Of a stretch of DNA of 64,000 nt, positions 1 through 8,598 are shown one piece after another (position 1 is the stretch's first letter; each line of letters opens with the position of its first letter). This DNA comes from Viridibacterium silvisoli (GTDB lineage Bacteria > Pseudomonadota > Gammaproteobacteria > Burkholderiales > Rhodocyclaceae). The stretch lies in contig NZ_JAYXHS010000005.1 of assembly GCF_036017035.1 (NCBI RefSeq), forward strand, positions 1-64,000. Direction: 5' to 3'. The position numbers and the translations under genes are program-made. Below the pieces are notes generated by a model that saw nothing but the letters and a program-made list of their open reading frames with translations, did no database searches and was not told where the DNA came from.

Positions 1-426
1 GTCAATCTGCTCAACAGCGGTTCGACCCTCACCTTCCAGGTGGGCGCCGGCACGACGACCAACGACCAGATCACCGTTAGCACGACCGACATCCGCGCCT
101 CGACGCTGGCCATCGACTCCGGCTCGATCCAGATCTCCGCCGCTTCGCTGGCGCTGGCTGCGATCACCAACCTCGACTCGGCGATCAACACGATCACGAC
201 GACCCGCGCTCGCTTCGGCGCCGCGCTGAATCGTACGGAAGCCGTCGTGTCCTCGCTGCAAGTTGCAGTTGAGAACCAGTCGGCTGCACGTGGGCGAATC
301 GTCGATGCGGACTTCGCGTCGGAAACGGCCAACCTGTCGCGTAGCCAGATCCTGCAGCAAGCGGGTACGGCGATGCTGGCGCAGGCGAACAGCTTGCCGC
401 AGCAAGTCTTGAGTCTGTTGCGTTAA
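1..426 (+). CDS. fliC: Flagellin, C-terminal part (5' end outside window)
   Basis: This is the last 141 codons of a flagellin, the filament subunit exported by the flagellar type III apparatus. The reading frame is open from base 1, so the N-terminal D0/D1 helices lie upstream of the window. The end shows the typical flagellin C-terminal helix: a VDADFASETANLSRSQIL segment followed by QQAGTAMLAQANSLPQQVL and a terminal LLR, which packs as D0 in the filament core. It is followed by flaG, fliD, fliS and fliT on the same strand, the usual filament-assembly block. A GC-rich stem-loop follows the stop codon. Confidence 0.95.
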   Translation, partial: VNLLNSGSTLTFQVGAGTTTNDQITVSTTDIRASTLAIDSGSIQISAASLALAAITNLDSAINTITTTRARFGAALNRTEAVVSSLQVAVENQSAARGRIVDADFASETANLSRSQILQQAGTAMLAQANSLPQQVLSLLR

Positions 427-437
427 TAGCTTGAAGC

Positions 438-460
438 GGGAGCCGGACACCCCGGCTCCC
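438..460 (+). terminator. Stem-loop after fliC
   Basis: A perfect 9-bp inverted repeat GGGAGCCGG / CCGGCTCCC with a 5-base loop starts 11 bases after the flagellin stop. No T-run follows, so it is not a canonical intrinsic terminator; it may stabilise the abundant fliC mRNA or partly attenuate read-through into flaG. Confidence 0.5.
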
Positions 461-485
461 TCCGGCAACACAAGGAGGCCACAAC

Positions 486-851
486 ATGGCGATCCAACCA
501 GTAGGCCCTTACGTTCCACCAACCACGCCGGTCAGCCCGGCTACAGCCGTTTCGCGCGAAGCATCCACAAACCAGGCAGAAGAACCCGCTCCGAAGGCGG
601 CCGAACTTGCAGCAAACACCCAGCCCAGCCGGGAGCAACTGGACAAGGCTGTAGGCGAGGTCAAGAAGGCCCTCGCACCTGTGGCACGGAACCTGCAATT
701 CTCGATCGACGACGAAACCGGACGTTCTGTGGTCAGAGTGATCGATGCCTCAACCAACGAAGTGATCCGGCAGTTTCCAAGCGAGGAGCTGCTGGCCATT
801 ACGCGATCCATCGACAAGCTCTCCGGTCTGTTCGTCAAACAGAAAGCTTGA
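486..851 (+). CDS. flaG: FlaG family flagellar protein
   Basis: A 121-residue protein of the FlaG family, whose members influence filament length in polar flagella; the molecular role is not settled. The first 55 residues are proline/alanine-rich and low in complexity. The second half holds the family core, with LQFSIDDETGRSVVRVID followed by NEVIRQFPSEELLAI at about residues 75-105. The start is supported by a strong AAGGAGG at 472-478. It sits between fliC and fliD, its classic position in beta- and gammaproteobacteria. Confidence 0.9.
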   Translation: MAIQPVGPYVPPTTPVSPATAVSREASTNQAEEPAPKAAELAANTQPSREQLDKAVGEVKKALAPVARNLQFSIDDETGRSVVRVIDASTNEVIRQFPSEELLAITRSIDKLSGLFVKQKA

Positions 852-896
852 TGTTTCGCTTTGGCGAGACCAGTGTTTTAGTCAGGAGAAGCAGTC

Positions 897-2282
897 ATGG
901 CAACAGGATCCATTACGTCAGCAGGGCTTGGTTCGGGCATCGACGTTGAGGCCCTTGTCACCAAGCTGGTCGCACTCGAGCGTGCACCGATCGAGCAACT
1001 GCAGGCCAAGGAAACCAGTGTCAAGACGCAACTGTCGGCCTACGGCACGCTGAAGAGCACTTTGTCCGCCTTGCAGGATGCGGCAGAAGCGTTGCAGACC
1101 AAGGACAAATTTGCCTCCAATACGGCAAATGTTGCCGACTCGGCAATTGCTGCGGCCACGGTCGATAGCACTGCCACCGCCGGTAGCTACTCGCTCGAAG
1201 TTGCCAAACTTGCCCAGACTGAAAAGATCCGGAGCACAGGCTACGCGAGCGCTACCTCGACGATTCCGACTGGCACGTTGAAGATTGACCTGGGCACGTT
1301 CGACGGCGCGAGCTTTACTGCCGACTCTGCTCGCTCGTTCAACGTCACCATCGATTCAAGCAACAACACCTTGTCGGGACTGCGCGATGCCATCAACAAC
1401 GCCAACGCTGGCGTTACGGCATCGCTGGTTAACGACGGCACGTCGACTCGTCTGGTGGTCTCTTCAAAGGACACTGGCGCGAGCAACGCCTTCCAGCTCT
1501 CGGGCTTGACCGGCTTCGACTTCAATCCCGCCGCATCCGGCTCGTCGAGCATGCTTTCTACCCAGGTTGCGCAAGACGCTGCGTTCACGCTGGACGGCAT
1601 TGCCATGACGCGCTCTTCGAACACGGTCACCGATGCACTCACCGGTGTCTCACTGACGCTCAAGGCGAAGACCACTGCAGCGACGACGGTGAATGTCGGA
1701 AGTGACACGACGTCGATCACAAGCAAAGTTAACGCCTTCGTCACCGCCTACAACAACGCTGTGGGGCTGATGAGCAGCCAGACAAGCTACAACGCCACCT
1801 CGAAAACGGCTGGCCCGTTAAATGGCGAATCATCAGTACGCAGCATCCAGTCTCAACTGCGCAGCATCATGGGCGGCACCGTCGGCAGCACGGTCGGCAT
1901 GTCACGCCTTGCCGATGTCGGCATCCAGATCGGCACCGACGGCAAGCTGACAGTCAATAGTGACAAGCTGAGCACGGCGCTCAAGGACCCGACCAAAGAT
2001 GTCGCGTCGCTGTTCACCACCAGCACCACAAACCCTGGCTTTGCTTCGCAGATCGCCACGCGCGTCAAATCGATTCTCGGCACCGATGGCATCTTGACCA
2101 CGCGTACGGATGGTCTGAACAAGAACATCAAGAGTACCGATGACAACATTGCCAAGATGGAGCTGCGCATTACGGCGATCGAAGCGCGTTACCGCGCGCA
2201 GTTCAACGCCATGGACAGCACGATCGCCGGCCTGACGACAACCGGCAACTTCCTGACGACACAGCTGGCCAAACTGTTATGA
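897..2282 (+). CDS. fliD: Flagellar hook-associated protein 2 (filament cap)
   Basis: FliD forms the cap at the filament tip under which flagellin subunits fold and insert. The 461-residue length is normal. The N-terminus has the family signature SITSAGLGSGIDVEALV (residues 5-21) followed by a coiled-coil-forming helix, and the C-terminal third (FliD_C, roughly residues 225-445) ends in helices with the pattern MELRITAIEARYRAQF. The middle is serine/threonine-rich and variable, as expected for the surface-exposed domains. The start has AGGAGAA at 884-890. fliS follows after about 90 bases. Confidence 0.95.
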   Translation: MATGSITSAGLGSGIDVEALVTKLVALERAPIEQLQAKETSVKTQLSAYGTLKSTLSALQDAAEALQTKDKFASNTANVADSAIAAATVDSTATAGSYSLEVAKLAQTEKIRSTGYASATSTIPTGTLKIDLGTFDGASFTADSARSFNVTIDSSNNTLSGLRDAINNANAGVTASLVNDGTSTRLVVSSKDTGASNAFQLSGLTGFDFNPAASGSSSMLSTQVAQDAAFTLDGIAMTRSSNTVTDALTGVSLTLKAKTTAATTVNVGSDTTSITSKVNAFVTAYNNAVGLMSSQTSYNATSKTAGPLNGESSVRSIQSQLRSIMGGTVGSTVGMSRLADVGIQIGTDGKLTVNSDKLSTALKDPTKDVASLFTTSTTNPGFASQIATRVKSILGTDGILTTRTDGLNKNIKSTDDNIAKMELRITAIEARYRAQFNAMDSTIAGLTTTGNFLTTQLAKLL

Positions 2283-2358
2283 CACAGGCCCTCATACACA
2301 GATACAGCTGACTGAACCCGGCCAACGACAAGCCAACCTAATTCCGTAACTGCAAGAC

Positions 2359-2370
2359 TCCTCGCGAGGA
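2359..2370 (+). promoter_or_regulatory. Palindrome covering the fliS ribosome-binding site
   Basis: TCCTCGCGAGGA is a perfect 12-base palindrome. Its 3' arm contains the AGGA that serves as the Shine-Dalgarno of fliS (ATG at 2376). Folded as a small hairpin it would pair this AGGA with TCCT, which could dampen fliS initiation. The stem is short, so the effect is inferred only. Confidence 0.35.
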
Positions 2371-2375
2371 ACGAA

Positions 2376-2789
2376 ATGTTCGCAACCCAATCAGCTGCGG
2401 CCTACGCAAAAGTCGGTATCGAGACCAACGTAACGACCGCCAATCCACATCAGCTCGTGCTGATGCTGTTCGATGGCGCCCTGCTTGCCATCAACAGTGC
2501 GGCCATCTCCATGTCCAACGGCGATGTCGCAGCCAAAGGCAGCTCCATTTCCAAGGCCATCGAGATCGTCACCTTCGGTCTCAAGGCCAGCCTCGACAGC
2601 GAGTCGGGAGGCGATCTCGCCATCCGCCTTGGCTCACTCTACGACTACGTGTGCCAGCGCCTGTTCTTTGCCAACACCAACAACAACGAAGCCGCCCTCA
2701 CCGAGGTGTCGACCCTGCTGACCGAATTGCGCGAAGCCTGGGCCCAGATCGGGCAACAAGTCCAAGACTCGCAGATGCAGGCAGGCTGA
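2376..2789 (+). CDS. fliS: Flagellin export chaperone FliS
   Basis: FliS binds the C-terminal helix of newly made flagellin, keeps it unpolymerised and delivers it to the export gate. The 137-residue all-helical protein shows the family N-terminus: AYAKVGIETNVTTANPHQLV with the LMLFDGAL helix (residues 8-38). The C-terminal part is a long amphipathic helix ending in QIGQQVQDSQMQAG. It lies directly downstream of fliD, and fliT follows after one base, suggesting translational coupling. Confidence 0.93.
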   Translation: MFATQSAAAYAKVGIETNVTTANPHQLVLMLFDGALLAINSAAISMSNGDVAAKGSSISKAIEIVTFGLKASLDSESGGDLAIRLGSLYDYVCQRLFFANTNNNEAALTEVSTLLTELREAWAQIGQQVQDSQMQAG

Positions 2790-2790
2790 C

Positions 2791-3129
2791 ATGGGGATGC
2801 AGGACAACATGGTGCACTACGAAGCAATGTGCCGGCTCACCGGCCAGATGGCCGAAGCTGCACGCGGCAACGACTGGGACCTCCTCGGTTCGCTTGAACG
2901 GGAAGTCGCAACCATCCGTGAATACCTGCGTGCCGAAGACGCCAGTGACATGGCCATGGATCTGAGCGAAGCCGAACGTGAACGCAAGCGTGAGTTGATC
3001 TTGCGCATGCTGGCTGATGACCGCGAAATCCGCCGCCACACAGAGCCATGGATGGCGAGCGTGCGCGCCCTGCTGGCGGGCTCGGCCGCCGAACGCAGCG
3101 TACGCAAGGCATACGGCAGCAGCCATTGA
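2791..3129 (+). CDS. fliT: FliT-like flagellar chaperone
   Basis: A 112-residue, highly charged helical protein starting one base after the fliS stop codon. Position and composition fit FliT, the export chaperone of the cap protein FliD that in enterobacteria also binds FlhDC and FliI. FliT sequences diverge strongly, so the assignment depends on context (fliD-fliS-fliT) plus the helical pattern MAEAARGNDWDLLGSLE and a second basic helix near residues 65-105. No membrane segment or signal peptide is visible. Confidence 0.75.
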   Translation: MGMQDNMVHYEAMCRLTGQMAEAARGNDWDLLGSLEREVATIREYLRAEDASDMAMDLSEAERERKRELILRMLADDREIRRHTEPWMASVRALLAGSAAERSVRKAYGSSH

Positions 3130-3274
3130 AACCACGGAAGCCTACTCGCGGAAACTGGCTGCACAATTGATTTGCCAGCATCCGGAAAGGCGGCTCAGAA
3201 TCACCCGGAGCAAGGAGTGACAGCATCCGCAACCGCGTGGCGTGAATCAAGAGTGAATCGAAAGTGAGCCAGGA

Positions 3275-4540
3275 TTGATTCCCGCAGACCTTGCCTCCCG
3301 ACTCCGCATACTCATTGACAGTGAGGTCAAGGCTCCCGCTCCGATCCAGGAGCTGCTGTCGGACTTTCCTGAACTCGAGACTGGCCAGCGTTTCTCGGCC
3401 ACCATACAGAGCCCGCTGGCCGACGGTACTTTCCGCGCGCTCGTGAACGGCCGTAATCTGACGCTGTCGGTACCCGAAGGCGCCAAGAGCGGCGACGTGC
3501 TTGAGCTGATCGTCACCGGCAAACAAGACAAGACCATTACCGCCCGCCTCGCCGACACAGGCGGTACCGCCAACACGGCAGCAACGGCAGGGCAACCGAG
3601 ACTGAGCGCCGCAGGCCAGCTCATCAGCCAGCTACTGACCGGCCGCTACGGCGACACTCAGGCTGCGACGCTCAATGGCAATGAACCCCTGCTGGCAGAG
3701 CCGCCCATCAAAGCGAGTGGCCTCCCCCCTGTACTGCGTCAGGCCGTCAGCGAAAGTGGTTTGTTCTACGAGGCTCACCAGGCCCAGTGGGCCGAGGGAG
3801 AAGGCTCGCTGGAGAGCCTGCTGCGCGAACCGCAAGCACGCTTCGGTACCGCCATCGCGCAGACCCTGACAGGCAGCCCCTCTTTGCCCGCTGCGTCGCC
3901 TGACACTACCTCAGACAGCCTGCCGGGCACTGGCGCGAACCCACAAGACAACCCGGACCTTGACCCTGCCCACCACCAGACCGGCCAGAACAATGCTGGG
4001 CAACTGGCGCAGAACCATCACGCACCGGGCAGCGACGCTGCTGCACGCAGCGGTACGCTGCACTCAGGTCAGGACGCAGACACACAGCGCGATGCCACAG
4101 CTGACAAGGCGCAGGGTTCAAGCACAAATGCGCTGAAGATCTCCGAACAACTCATGCCGCTGGTACATCAGCAGCTCGAAACACTCGCCACACATCAAGC
4201 TCTGTGGCAAGGGCAGATCTGGCCGGGCCAGAACATGCAGTGGCAGATATTTGACCCCGAAGGTCAATCGCACGCCTCCGGAGACCAAGGTAGCGACAGC
4301 AACGAGCCTCCCCCCTGGCAGAGCATCTTGCGCCTGAAGATGCCGCGTCTTGGCGACATTGAAGCGCAGCTCATCGTCACCGCGGCCGGGGTCGCGATAC
4401 GTGTCAGCGCCGACTCCACGCGCACCATCGAGCAGTTGCGGCAAGGTGGCGAAGCGCTGGGCAGTGCCCTGGAGGCGGCCGGGGTCGCCATGACAGGCTT
4501 TGTCGTACAAGCGGGAGACTCCTTTGAAACAGGGGTCTGA
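3275..4540 (+). CDS. Flagellar hook-length control-like protein (FliK C-terminal domain)
   Basis: A 421-residue protein with the build of FliK relatives: an N-terminal folded region (residues 1-100), a long low-complexity Gln/Asp/His/Ser linker (about 200-285), and a C-terminal FliK-like domain (about 300-415) with LRLKMPRLGDIEAQLIV and VAIRVSADSTRTIEQLRQGGEAL. Such proteins measure or switch export substrate specificity at the hook. The frame has no ATG or GTG upstream before a stop; the start taken is TTG 3275, with a weak GAG nearby, so the true N-terminus is uncertain. It overlaps the next, FlhB-like, gene. The canonical fliK could be elsewhere in the genome. Confidence 0.75.
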   Translation: MIPADLASRLRILIDSEVKAPAPIQELLSDFPELETGQRFSATIQSPLADGTFRALVNGRNLTLSVPEGAKSGDVLELIVTGKQDKTITARLADTGGTANTAATAGQPRLSAAGQLISQLLTGRYGDTQAATLNGNEPLLAEPPIKASGLPPVLRQAVSESGLFYEAHQAQWAEGEGSLESLLREPQARFGTAIAQTLTGSPSLPAASPDTTSDSLPGTGANPQDNPDLDPAHHQTGQNNAGQLAQNHHAPGSDAAARSGTLHSGQDADTQRDATADKAQGSSTNALKISEQLMPLVHQQLETLATHQALWQGQIWPGQNMQWQIFDPEGQSHASGDQGSDSNEPPPWQSILRLKMPRLGDIEAQLIVTAAGVAIRVSADSTRTIEQLRQGGEALGSALEAAGVAMTGFVVQAGDSFETGV

Positions 4541-4832
4541 CACGCCTTCATCGCGCTCGAGCGCAGTTGCCCTCGCCTACCACGCCGGGGAGAGCGCGCC
4601 GCAGGTCGTCGCAAAGGGGCAGGGGCTGATTGCTCAGGAAATCATCGCGCGCGCACGAAGCGCCGGCGTCTATGTGCACGAATCGCCGGAGCTCGTCTCA
4701 CTGTTGATGCAGGTGAATCTGGACGAGCGCATCCCTCCGGCGCTCTACGTCGCCATTGCAGAACTGCTCGCCTGGCTCTACCAGATGGAGCAAGGTGGCC
4801 CCACGCCGGCAAAACCGGCGCCTGGTGTATAG
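4524..4832 (+). CDS. FlhB-like C-terminal domain protein (type III export switch homologue)
   Basis: About 102 residues matching the cytoplasmic C-terminal domain of FlhB without the membrane part. The pattern AVALAYHAGESAPQVVAKGQGLIA, then AGVYVHESPELVSLL and IPPALYVAIAELLAWLY, follows FlhB closely. The autocleavage NPTH motif expected just before AVAL is replaced by SRSS, so self-cleavage is not expected. The start is taken at TTG 4524, because CGGGAG lies at 4512-4517; an earlier TTG at 4500 lacks such a site. It overlaps the FliK-like gene by 17 bases. FliK and FlhB-CD interact during the specificity switch, so the coupling is meaningful. Confidence 0.8.
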   Translation: MKQGSDTPSSRSSAVALAYHAGESAPQVVAKGQGLIAQEIIARARSAGVYVHESPELVSLLMQVNLDERIPPALYVAIAELLAWLYQMEQGGPTPAKPAPGV

Positions 4833-4862
4833 TCAATCCGATCCTCTCCGAGACCTCAAGGC

Positions 4863-5633
4863 ATGGCTGAAATCGCACGTCCGGCAGCAAAGTTCGAGCT
4901 CCTTCAATCTGATGATTTCGAGCAGTACCTGCTGCATGAACGGCGCGAAGTGGCCTACGTCCTGCGTCAGCTGGCTGCACACCGCTGCATGATTACGGCA
5001 TATCTCGGCAGCGGCTCGCGTTTCATCATGAGCAGCGTACTGGCTGTCAGCGACGACGATCGCCGCGTTCATCTCGACCTCGGCGCCGACGAAGCCCTCA
5101 ACAACGAGGCCGCCAGCGCAAACAGCCTGCTGTGTGTGACGCAACTCGATAAAGTAAAAGTCCAGTTCTCTATCAACGCTCCACGCATCGAGACCTTCGG
5201 CAAATACCCCGCCCTGGTTGCCGACACACCCGAAGTCCTGCTGCGTCTGCAGCGCCGCGAGTACTACCGGCTGACAGCGCCGGTATCGCACTCCCTGATC
5301 TGTCGTATCCCCTCCCCCGGCCAGAACAGCCGCGTCGAAGCGCGCGTCATCGACATCTCCGGAGGCGGCCTGGCGGTCATCGTGCCACCGAAGGACATGA
5401 ATCTGAGCGCAGACGAAAAGTACCTCGACTGTCGCCTGGACCTGCCGGACTTCGGCCCCGTCACGGCGACGCTGCGCGTGCGCAACATTTTCCGCATCAC
5501 CAACCGCAGCGGTACCGACATGTTGCGCGCCGGCTGCCAGTTCGAAGACCTGCCGACCCCCATGGCCAATGCCATCCAGCGTTACATCCTGCGTGTCGAA
5601 CGCGACCGCAAGGCCCGTGAAATCGGCGAGTAA
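4863..5633 (+). CDS. ycgR: YcgR-type flagellar brake, c-di-GMP-binding PilZ protein
   Basis: A 256-residue YcgR-family protein, which when bound to c-di-GMP interacts with the flagellar motor and slows or biases rotation. It has an N-terminal YcgR domain (about residues 12-125) and a C-terminal PilZ domain (about 126-245). Both c-di-GMP contacts are visible: the RxxxR motif within QRREYYRL near residue 130 and DxSxxG as DISGGG near residue 163. It closes the flagellar block; a membrane diguanylate cyclase and another PilZ protein are found elsewhere in this window (62514-63374 and 58036-58476). Confidence 0.92.
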   Translation: MAEIARPAAKFELLQSDDFEQYLLHERREVAYVLRQLAAHRCMITAYLGSGSRFIMSSVLAVSDDDRRVHLDLGADEALNNEAASANSLLCVTQLDKVKVQFSINAPRIETFGKYPALVADTPEVLLRLQRREYYRLTAPVSHSLICRIPSPGQNSRVEARVIDISGGGLAVIVPPKDMNLSADEKYLDCRLDLPDFGPVTATLRVRNIFRITNRSGTDMLRAGCQFEDLPTPMANAIQRYILRVERDRKAREIGE

Positions 5634-5728
5634 CCGATACCGGCCCTCTGCTGGAGCGACTTTTGTGACCGGTCGCCAGCGTATTTCACAGCCTCAGCGC
5701 TTTTGACTGCGCGAGACAGACGAGCCCT

Positions 5729-5737
5729 TGCTAGAAT
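5729..5737 (+). promoter_or_regulatory. Candidate extended -10 promoter of the gsp operon
   Basis: TGCTAGAAT matches an extended -10 element (TGnTATAAT) about 49 bases before the first gspC start codon. A TTGACT at 5703-5708 lies too far upstream (23-base spacing) for a standard -35, so only the extended -10 reading is offered. The strand and position suit transcription of gspC-N. Confidence 0.35.
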
Positions 5738-5785
5738 CGGCCTCCCGCTGGCCCCGGCCCGCGATGCTGCCCGACCCCTTACTGG

Positions 5786-6394
5786 ATGGCTCATCCCGCT
5801 ACTGGCGAAATGCAATTACCACTTCAGCGACTATCCCTCCGGCAGGTCTCCCTGCAGCCTTTGCTTGTTGGCACGGCCTGGTTGCTTGTGCTCGCAATCA
5901 GCGCGTGGATTGTTGCCGGCTGGTATTGGCACTTGAGTGCCGCGCCCGTTCAGTCCGCCCGCCCTGCGCCGGTCAGCGACCCCGTTGCTGCAGCCCAGGA
6001 CATTTCGTCGCGCCAACTGTTCGGAACGCTGACCAACAGCCAGGGCCTTGCAGCTACCTCCGCCCCGCCGCCAAGCATGGTGCTCATTGGCGTATCGACG
6101 CGCTGGGGAAAACTGCCGGGCTACGCGATCATCAGGGACGGTAGCGCAAATGCAAATTCGTTCATCGAAGGCGAGGACATCGCCAGCGGCATCAAGCTGG
6201 TACGCGTACTGGCAGACTCGATCGAAATAGATCGCAATGGTGTTCGAGAGACCATCTCGTTGAACGTGACCACGACGCCATCGGCCGATACACCGCAAGC
6301 CCGCACCACGCAGCCGAATACGCAGCCCAATCTGCAACCGAACACCCAAGCCAACACCCCGCCGGCGCCTCCCCCTCCGGCCGCAGACAACTAA
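5786..6394 (+). CDS. gspC: Type II secretion protein GspC (short form)
   Basis: GspC links the inner-membrane platform to the secretin GspD. This copy has 202 residues. A single membrane anchor (about residues 29-48, LLVGTAWLLVLAISAWIVAG) is followed by a periplasmic HR domain (about 68-165: SRQLFGTL, SMVLIGVSTRWGKLPGYAII). The end is a low-complexity Thr/Gln/Asn/Pro tail with repeated TQPN/LQPN/TQAN units. The PDZ domain of the longer GspC proteins is missing. ATG 5786 is used; ATG 5810 is an alternative. It opens the gspC-N run and gspD starts 20 bases after it. Confidence 0.85.
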   Translation: MAHPATGEMQLPLQRLSLRQVSLQPLLVGTAWLLVLAISAWIVAGWYWHLSAAPVQSARPAPVSDPVAAAQDISSRQLFGTLTNSQGLAATSAPPPSMVLIGVSTRWGKLPGYAIIRDGSANANSFIEGEDIASGIKLVRVLADSIEIDRNGVRETISLNVTTTPSADTPQARTTQPNTQPNLQPNTQANTPPAPPPPAADN

Positions 6395-6414
6395 CCGTAG
6401 CGATCAGGCAATAC

Positions 6415-8592
6415 ATGACGCCTTCATTCATTTCCGTCTTGCGCAACAACGGGCAAGCCCATCTCTCCGCCATCCTGTCGGCTTGCATCTGGCTCTCGTT
6501 CAGCCTTGCATCGCCGGCAGGCATCGCGCAAACAGCCCAGCCTGCGCCGCAAGCAACTGCCCCGGTTGCGACGACACAAAGCAAGGATGTCGTTGAAAGC
6601 GGTGAGACTGTCTCGCTGAACTTCAACAACGCCGATATCGATGCGGTGGTGCGTGCGATCGGCAAGATCTCCGGCCGCAATTTCATCATCGACCCACGCG
6701 TGAAGGGCACGATCAATATCGTCACCAGCCGCCCGGTCAATCGCACCCTGGTCTACCCGATCCTGCTCTCTGCGCTGCGCCTGCAAGGCTATGCGGTCGT
6801 CGAAAGCGGCAACGTGTCGAAGGTCGTACCAGAAGCAGACGCCAAGCTGCACGCAGTGCCGTCCGGAAAGAATGCGTCGCCCGCAGCGGGCGGAGACCGC
6901 ATCGTCTCCGAGGTTTTCCAGATCAAGCACGAGTCCGCCACACAGCTCGTGCAGGTCATCCGCCCCTTGGTCACGGCGAACAATACGGTGAGTGTCTATC
7001 CAGGTAACAACTCGCTGGTGGTGACCGATTACGCCGAAAACATCAATCGCATACGGCGCATCATCGAGTCCATCGACGTGCCACAGGGCGATGCACAGGT
7101 TGTCCAGATATCCAACGCGTCGGCGGTCGATATGGCGACCATGCTGACGAAACTTTTCACGGAAGCCGGCAATACCGAAGCCAGCCAACGCGTGAGCATC
7201 GTTGCGGACCCGCGCAGCAATTCGCTGCTGGTGCGCTCAGATAACCGCTCGCGCATCCAGGCCGTGCGCAGCATGATCATGCAGCTCGACCAATCCGGCA
7301 CGCTCGGCAATCTGCGCGTGGTCTATCTGAAGAATGGCGATGCCACGAAAATCGCACAATCCCTTCGGGCACTGGCAACAAACGACACCTCGCAAGGAGG
7401 CGCAACGAGCGGCCAGCGGACCCCCACAGCCTCTGCCCAGGCGAGCAGTACAGGCACGGCGCCCGGCGCGGCCGCCGCCTCGGGCACGCCGGCCAGCTTT
7501 GGCAGCAGCGTCAGCGGCGCCTACATCTACGCGGATACTTCGACGAATTCGTTGCTGATCAACGCATCGGACAGCATGTATAACAGCCTGCGCGGCATCA
7601 TCGAGCAACTCGATCGCCGCCCCGCACAGATCTATGTCGAAGCACTGATTGCGGAAGTCAGCGCCGATCGCGCCAGCGAGTTCGGTATCCAGTGGAACAG
7701 TGCGGTGCCAGGCAAAGGAACCTCCATATTTGGCGGTACAAATTTCGGCGGCACCGGGCAGAATATTTTCAGCATTTCGCAGAACCCCGGTTCAGCTGGC
7801 AATGGCCTGAACATCGCAGTTGGCGGCGGCACGGTGAACATTCCCGGCATAGGCCCCATCGTCAACATCGCCGCTCTGGTACGTGCGCTGGAGCAGGACA
7901 CGGACAGCAACGTGCTGTCGACGCCAAGCCTCGTCACGGTCGATAACGAAGAAGCCAAGATCGTGGTGGGCAAGAACCTGCCCTTCGTGACAGGCAGCTT
8001 TACCAATAGCGCCAACGGAGCCTCCAACCCCTTCCAGACCATCGAGCGCAAAGACGTTGGCCTGACGCTCAAGATCCGGCCGCAGATCACCGAAGGCGGC
8101 ACGATCCGCATGTTGATCTCGCAGGAAGCCTCCAGCGTCCTGTCGACCGACGCCACCTTGGGCCCGACCACCAGCAAGCGCTCACTCGATTCGACGGTCA
8201 TTGTCGATGACGGCGCCTTCCTGGCCCTCGGCGGCCTCGTCGAAGACAGCTACTCGGGCGGCGTACAGAAGGTGCCTCTGCTGGGCGACATTCCGTACCT
8301 GGGGGTCTTGTTCCGCTACGATTCACGCAAACGAAGCAAGACAAATCTGGTGATCTTCCTGCGCCCGGTCATCCTGCGCTCGCCGGAGGATTCCAACTCG
8401 ATCACCGGCAGCCGCTATGACTACATCATCGGTCAGCAGAAAGCCAGCGTCACCGACGGCCTCCTCGACACAGGACCCAAACAGCCGTCACTGCCACTGC
8501 GGCTTGATCCCACGATTAAACTACCCACGACCGGCACGATGGATACGACACCGTCAGTACCGATCCCCCTGCCAGCGCGCCCCTTTCAGTAA
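6415..8592 (+). CDS. gspD: Type II secretion outer-membrane secretin GspD
   Basis: The 725-residue secretin forms the multimeric outer-membrane channel. A signal peptide ends near residue 40 (SLASPAGIAQ). The N0 domain follows with VSLNFNNADIDAVVRAIGKISGRNFIIDP, then N1-N3 repeats (NRIRRIIESID, SRIQAVRSMIMQLD, NSLRGIIEQLDRRPAQIYVEALI). The C-domain carries EQDTDSNVLSTPSLVTVDNEEA and ends with the conserved VPLLGDIPYLGVLF and LVIFLRPVIL near residues 620-655. A Ser/Thr/Ala-rich insertion (about 330-365) interrupts N3. No pilotin gene was recognised nearby. Confidence 0.96.
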   Translation: MTPSFISVLRNNGQAHLSAILSACIWLSFSLASPAGIAQTAQPAPQATAPVATTQSKDVVESGETVSLNFNNADIDAVVRAIGKISGRNFIIDPRVKGTINIVTSRPVNRTLVYPILLSALRLQGYAVVESGNVSKVVPEADAKLHAVPSGKNASPAAGGDRIVSEVFQIKHESATQLVQVIRPLVTANNTVSVYPGNNSLVVTDYAENINRIRRIIESIDVPQGDAQVVQISNASAVDMATMLTKLFTEAGNTEASQRVSIVADPRSNSLLVRSDNRSRIQAVRSMIMQLDQSGTLGNLRVVYLKNGDATKIAQSLRALATNDTSQGGATSGQRTPTASAQASSTGTAPGAAAASGTPASFGSSVSGAYIYADTSTNSLLINASDSMYNSLRGIIEQLDRRPAQIYVEALIAEVSADRASEFGIQWNSAVPGKGTSIFGGTNFGGTGQNIFSISQNPGSAGNGLNIAVGGGTVNIPGIGPIVNIAALVRALEQDTDSNVLSTPSLVTVDNEEAKIVVGKNLPFVTGSFTNSANGASNPFQTIERKDVGLTLKIRPQITEGGTIRMLISQEASSVLSTDATLGPTTSKRSLDSTVIVDDGAFLALGGLVEDSYSGGVQKVPLLGDIPYLGVLFRYDSRKRSKTNLVIFLRPVILRSPEDSNSITGSRYDYIIGQQKASVTDGLLDTGPKQPSLPLRLDPTIKLPTTGTMDTTPSVPIPLPARPFQ

Positions 8593-8598
8593 AGCGCC

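Noticed and set aside
5703..5737. TTGACT plus TAGAAT as a standard -35/-10 pair
   Set aside because: Spacing is 23 bases, too long; only the extended -10 interpretation was kept.
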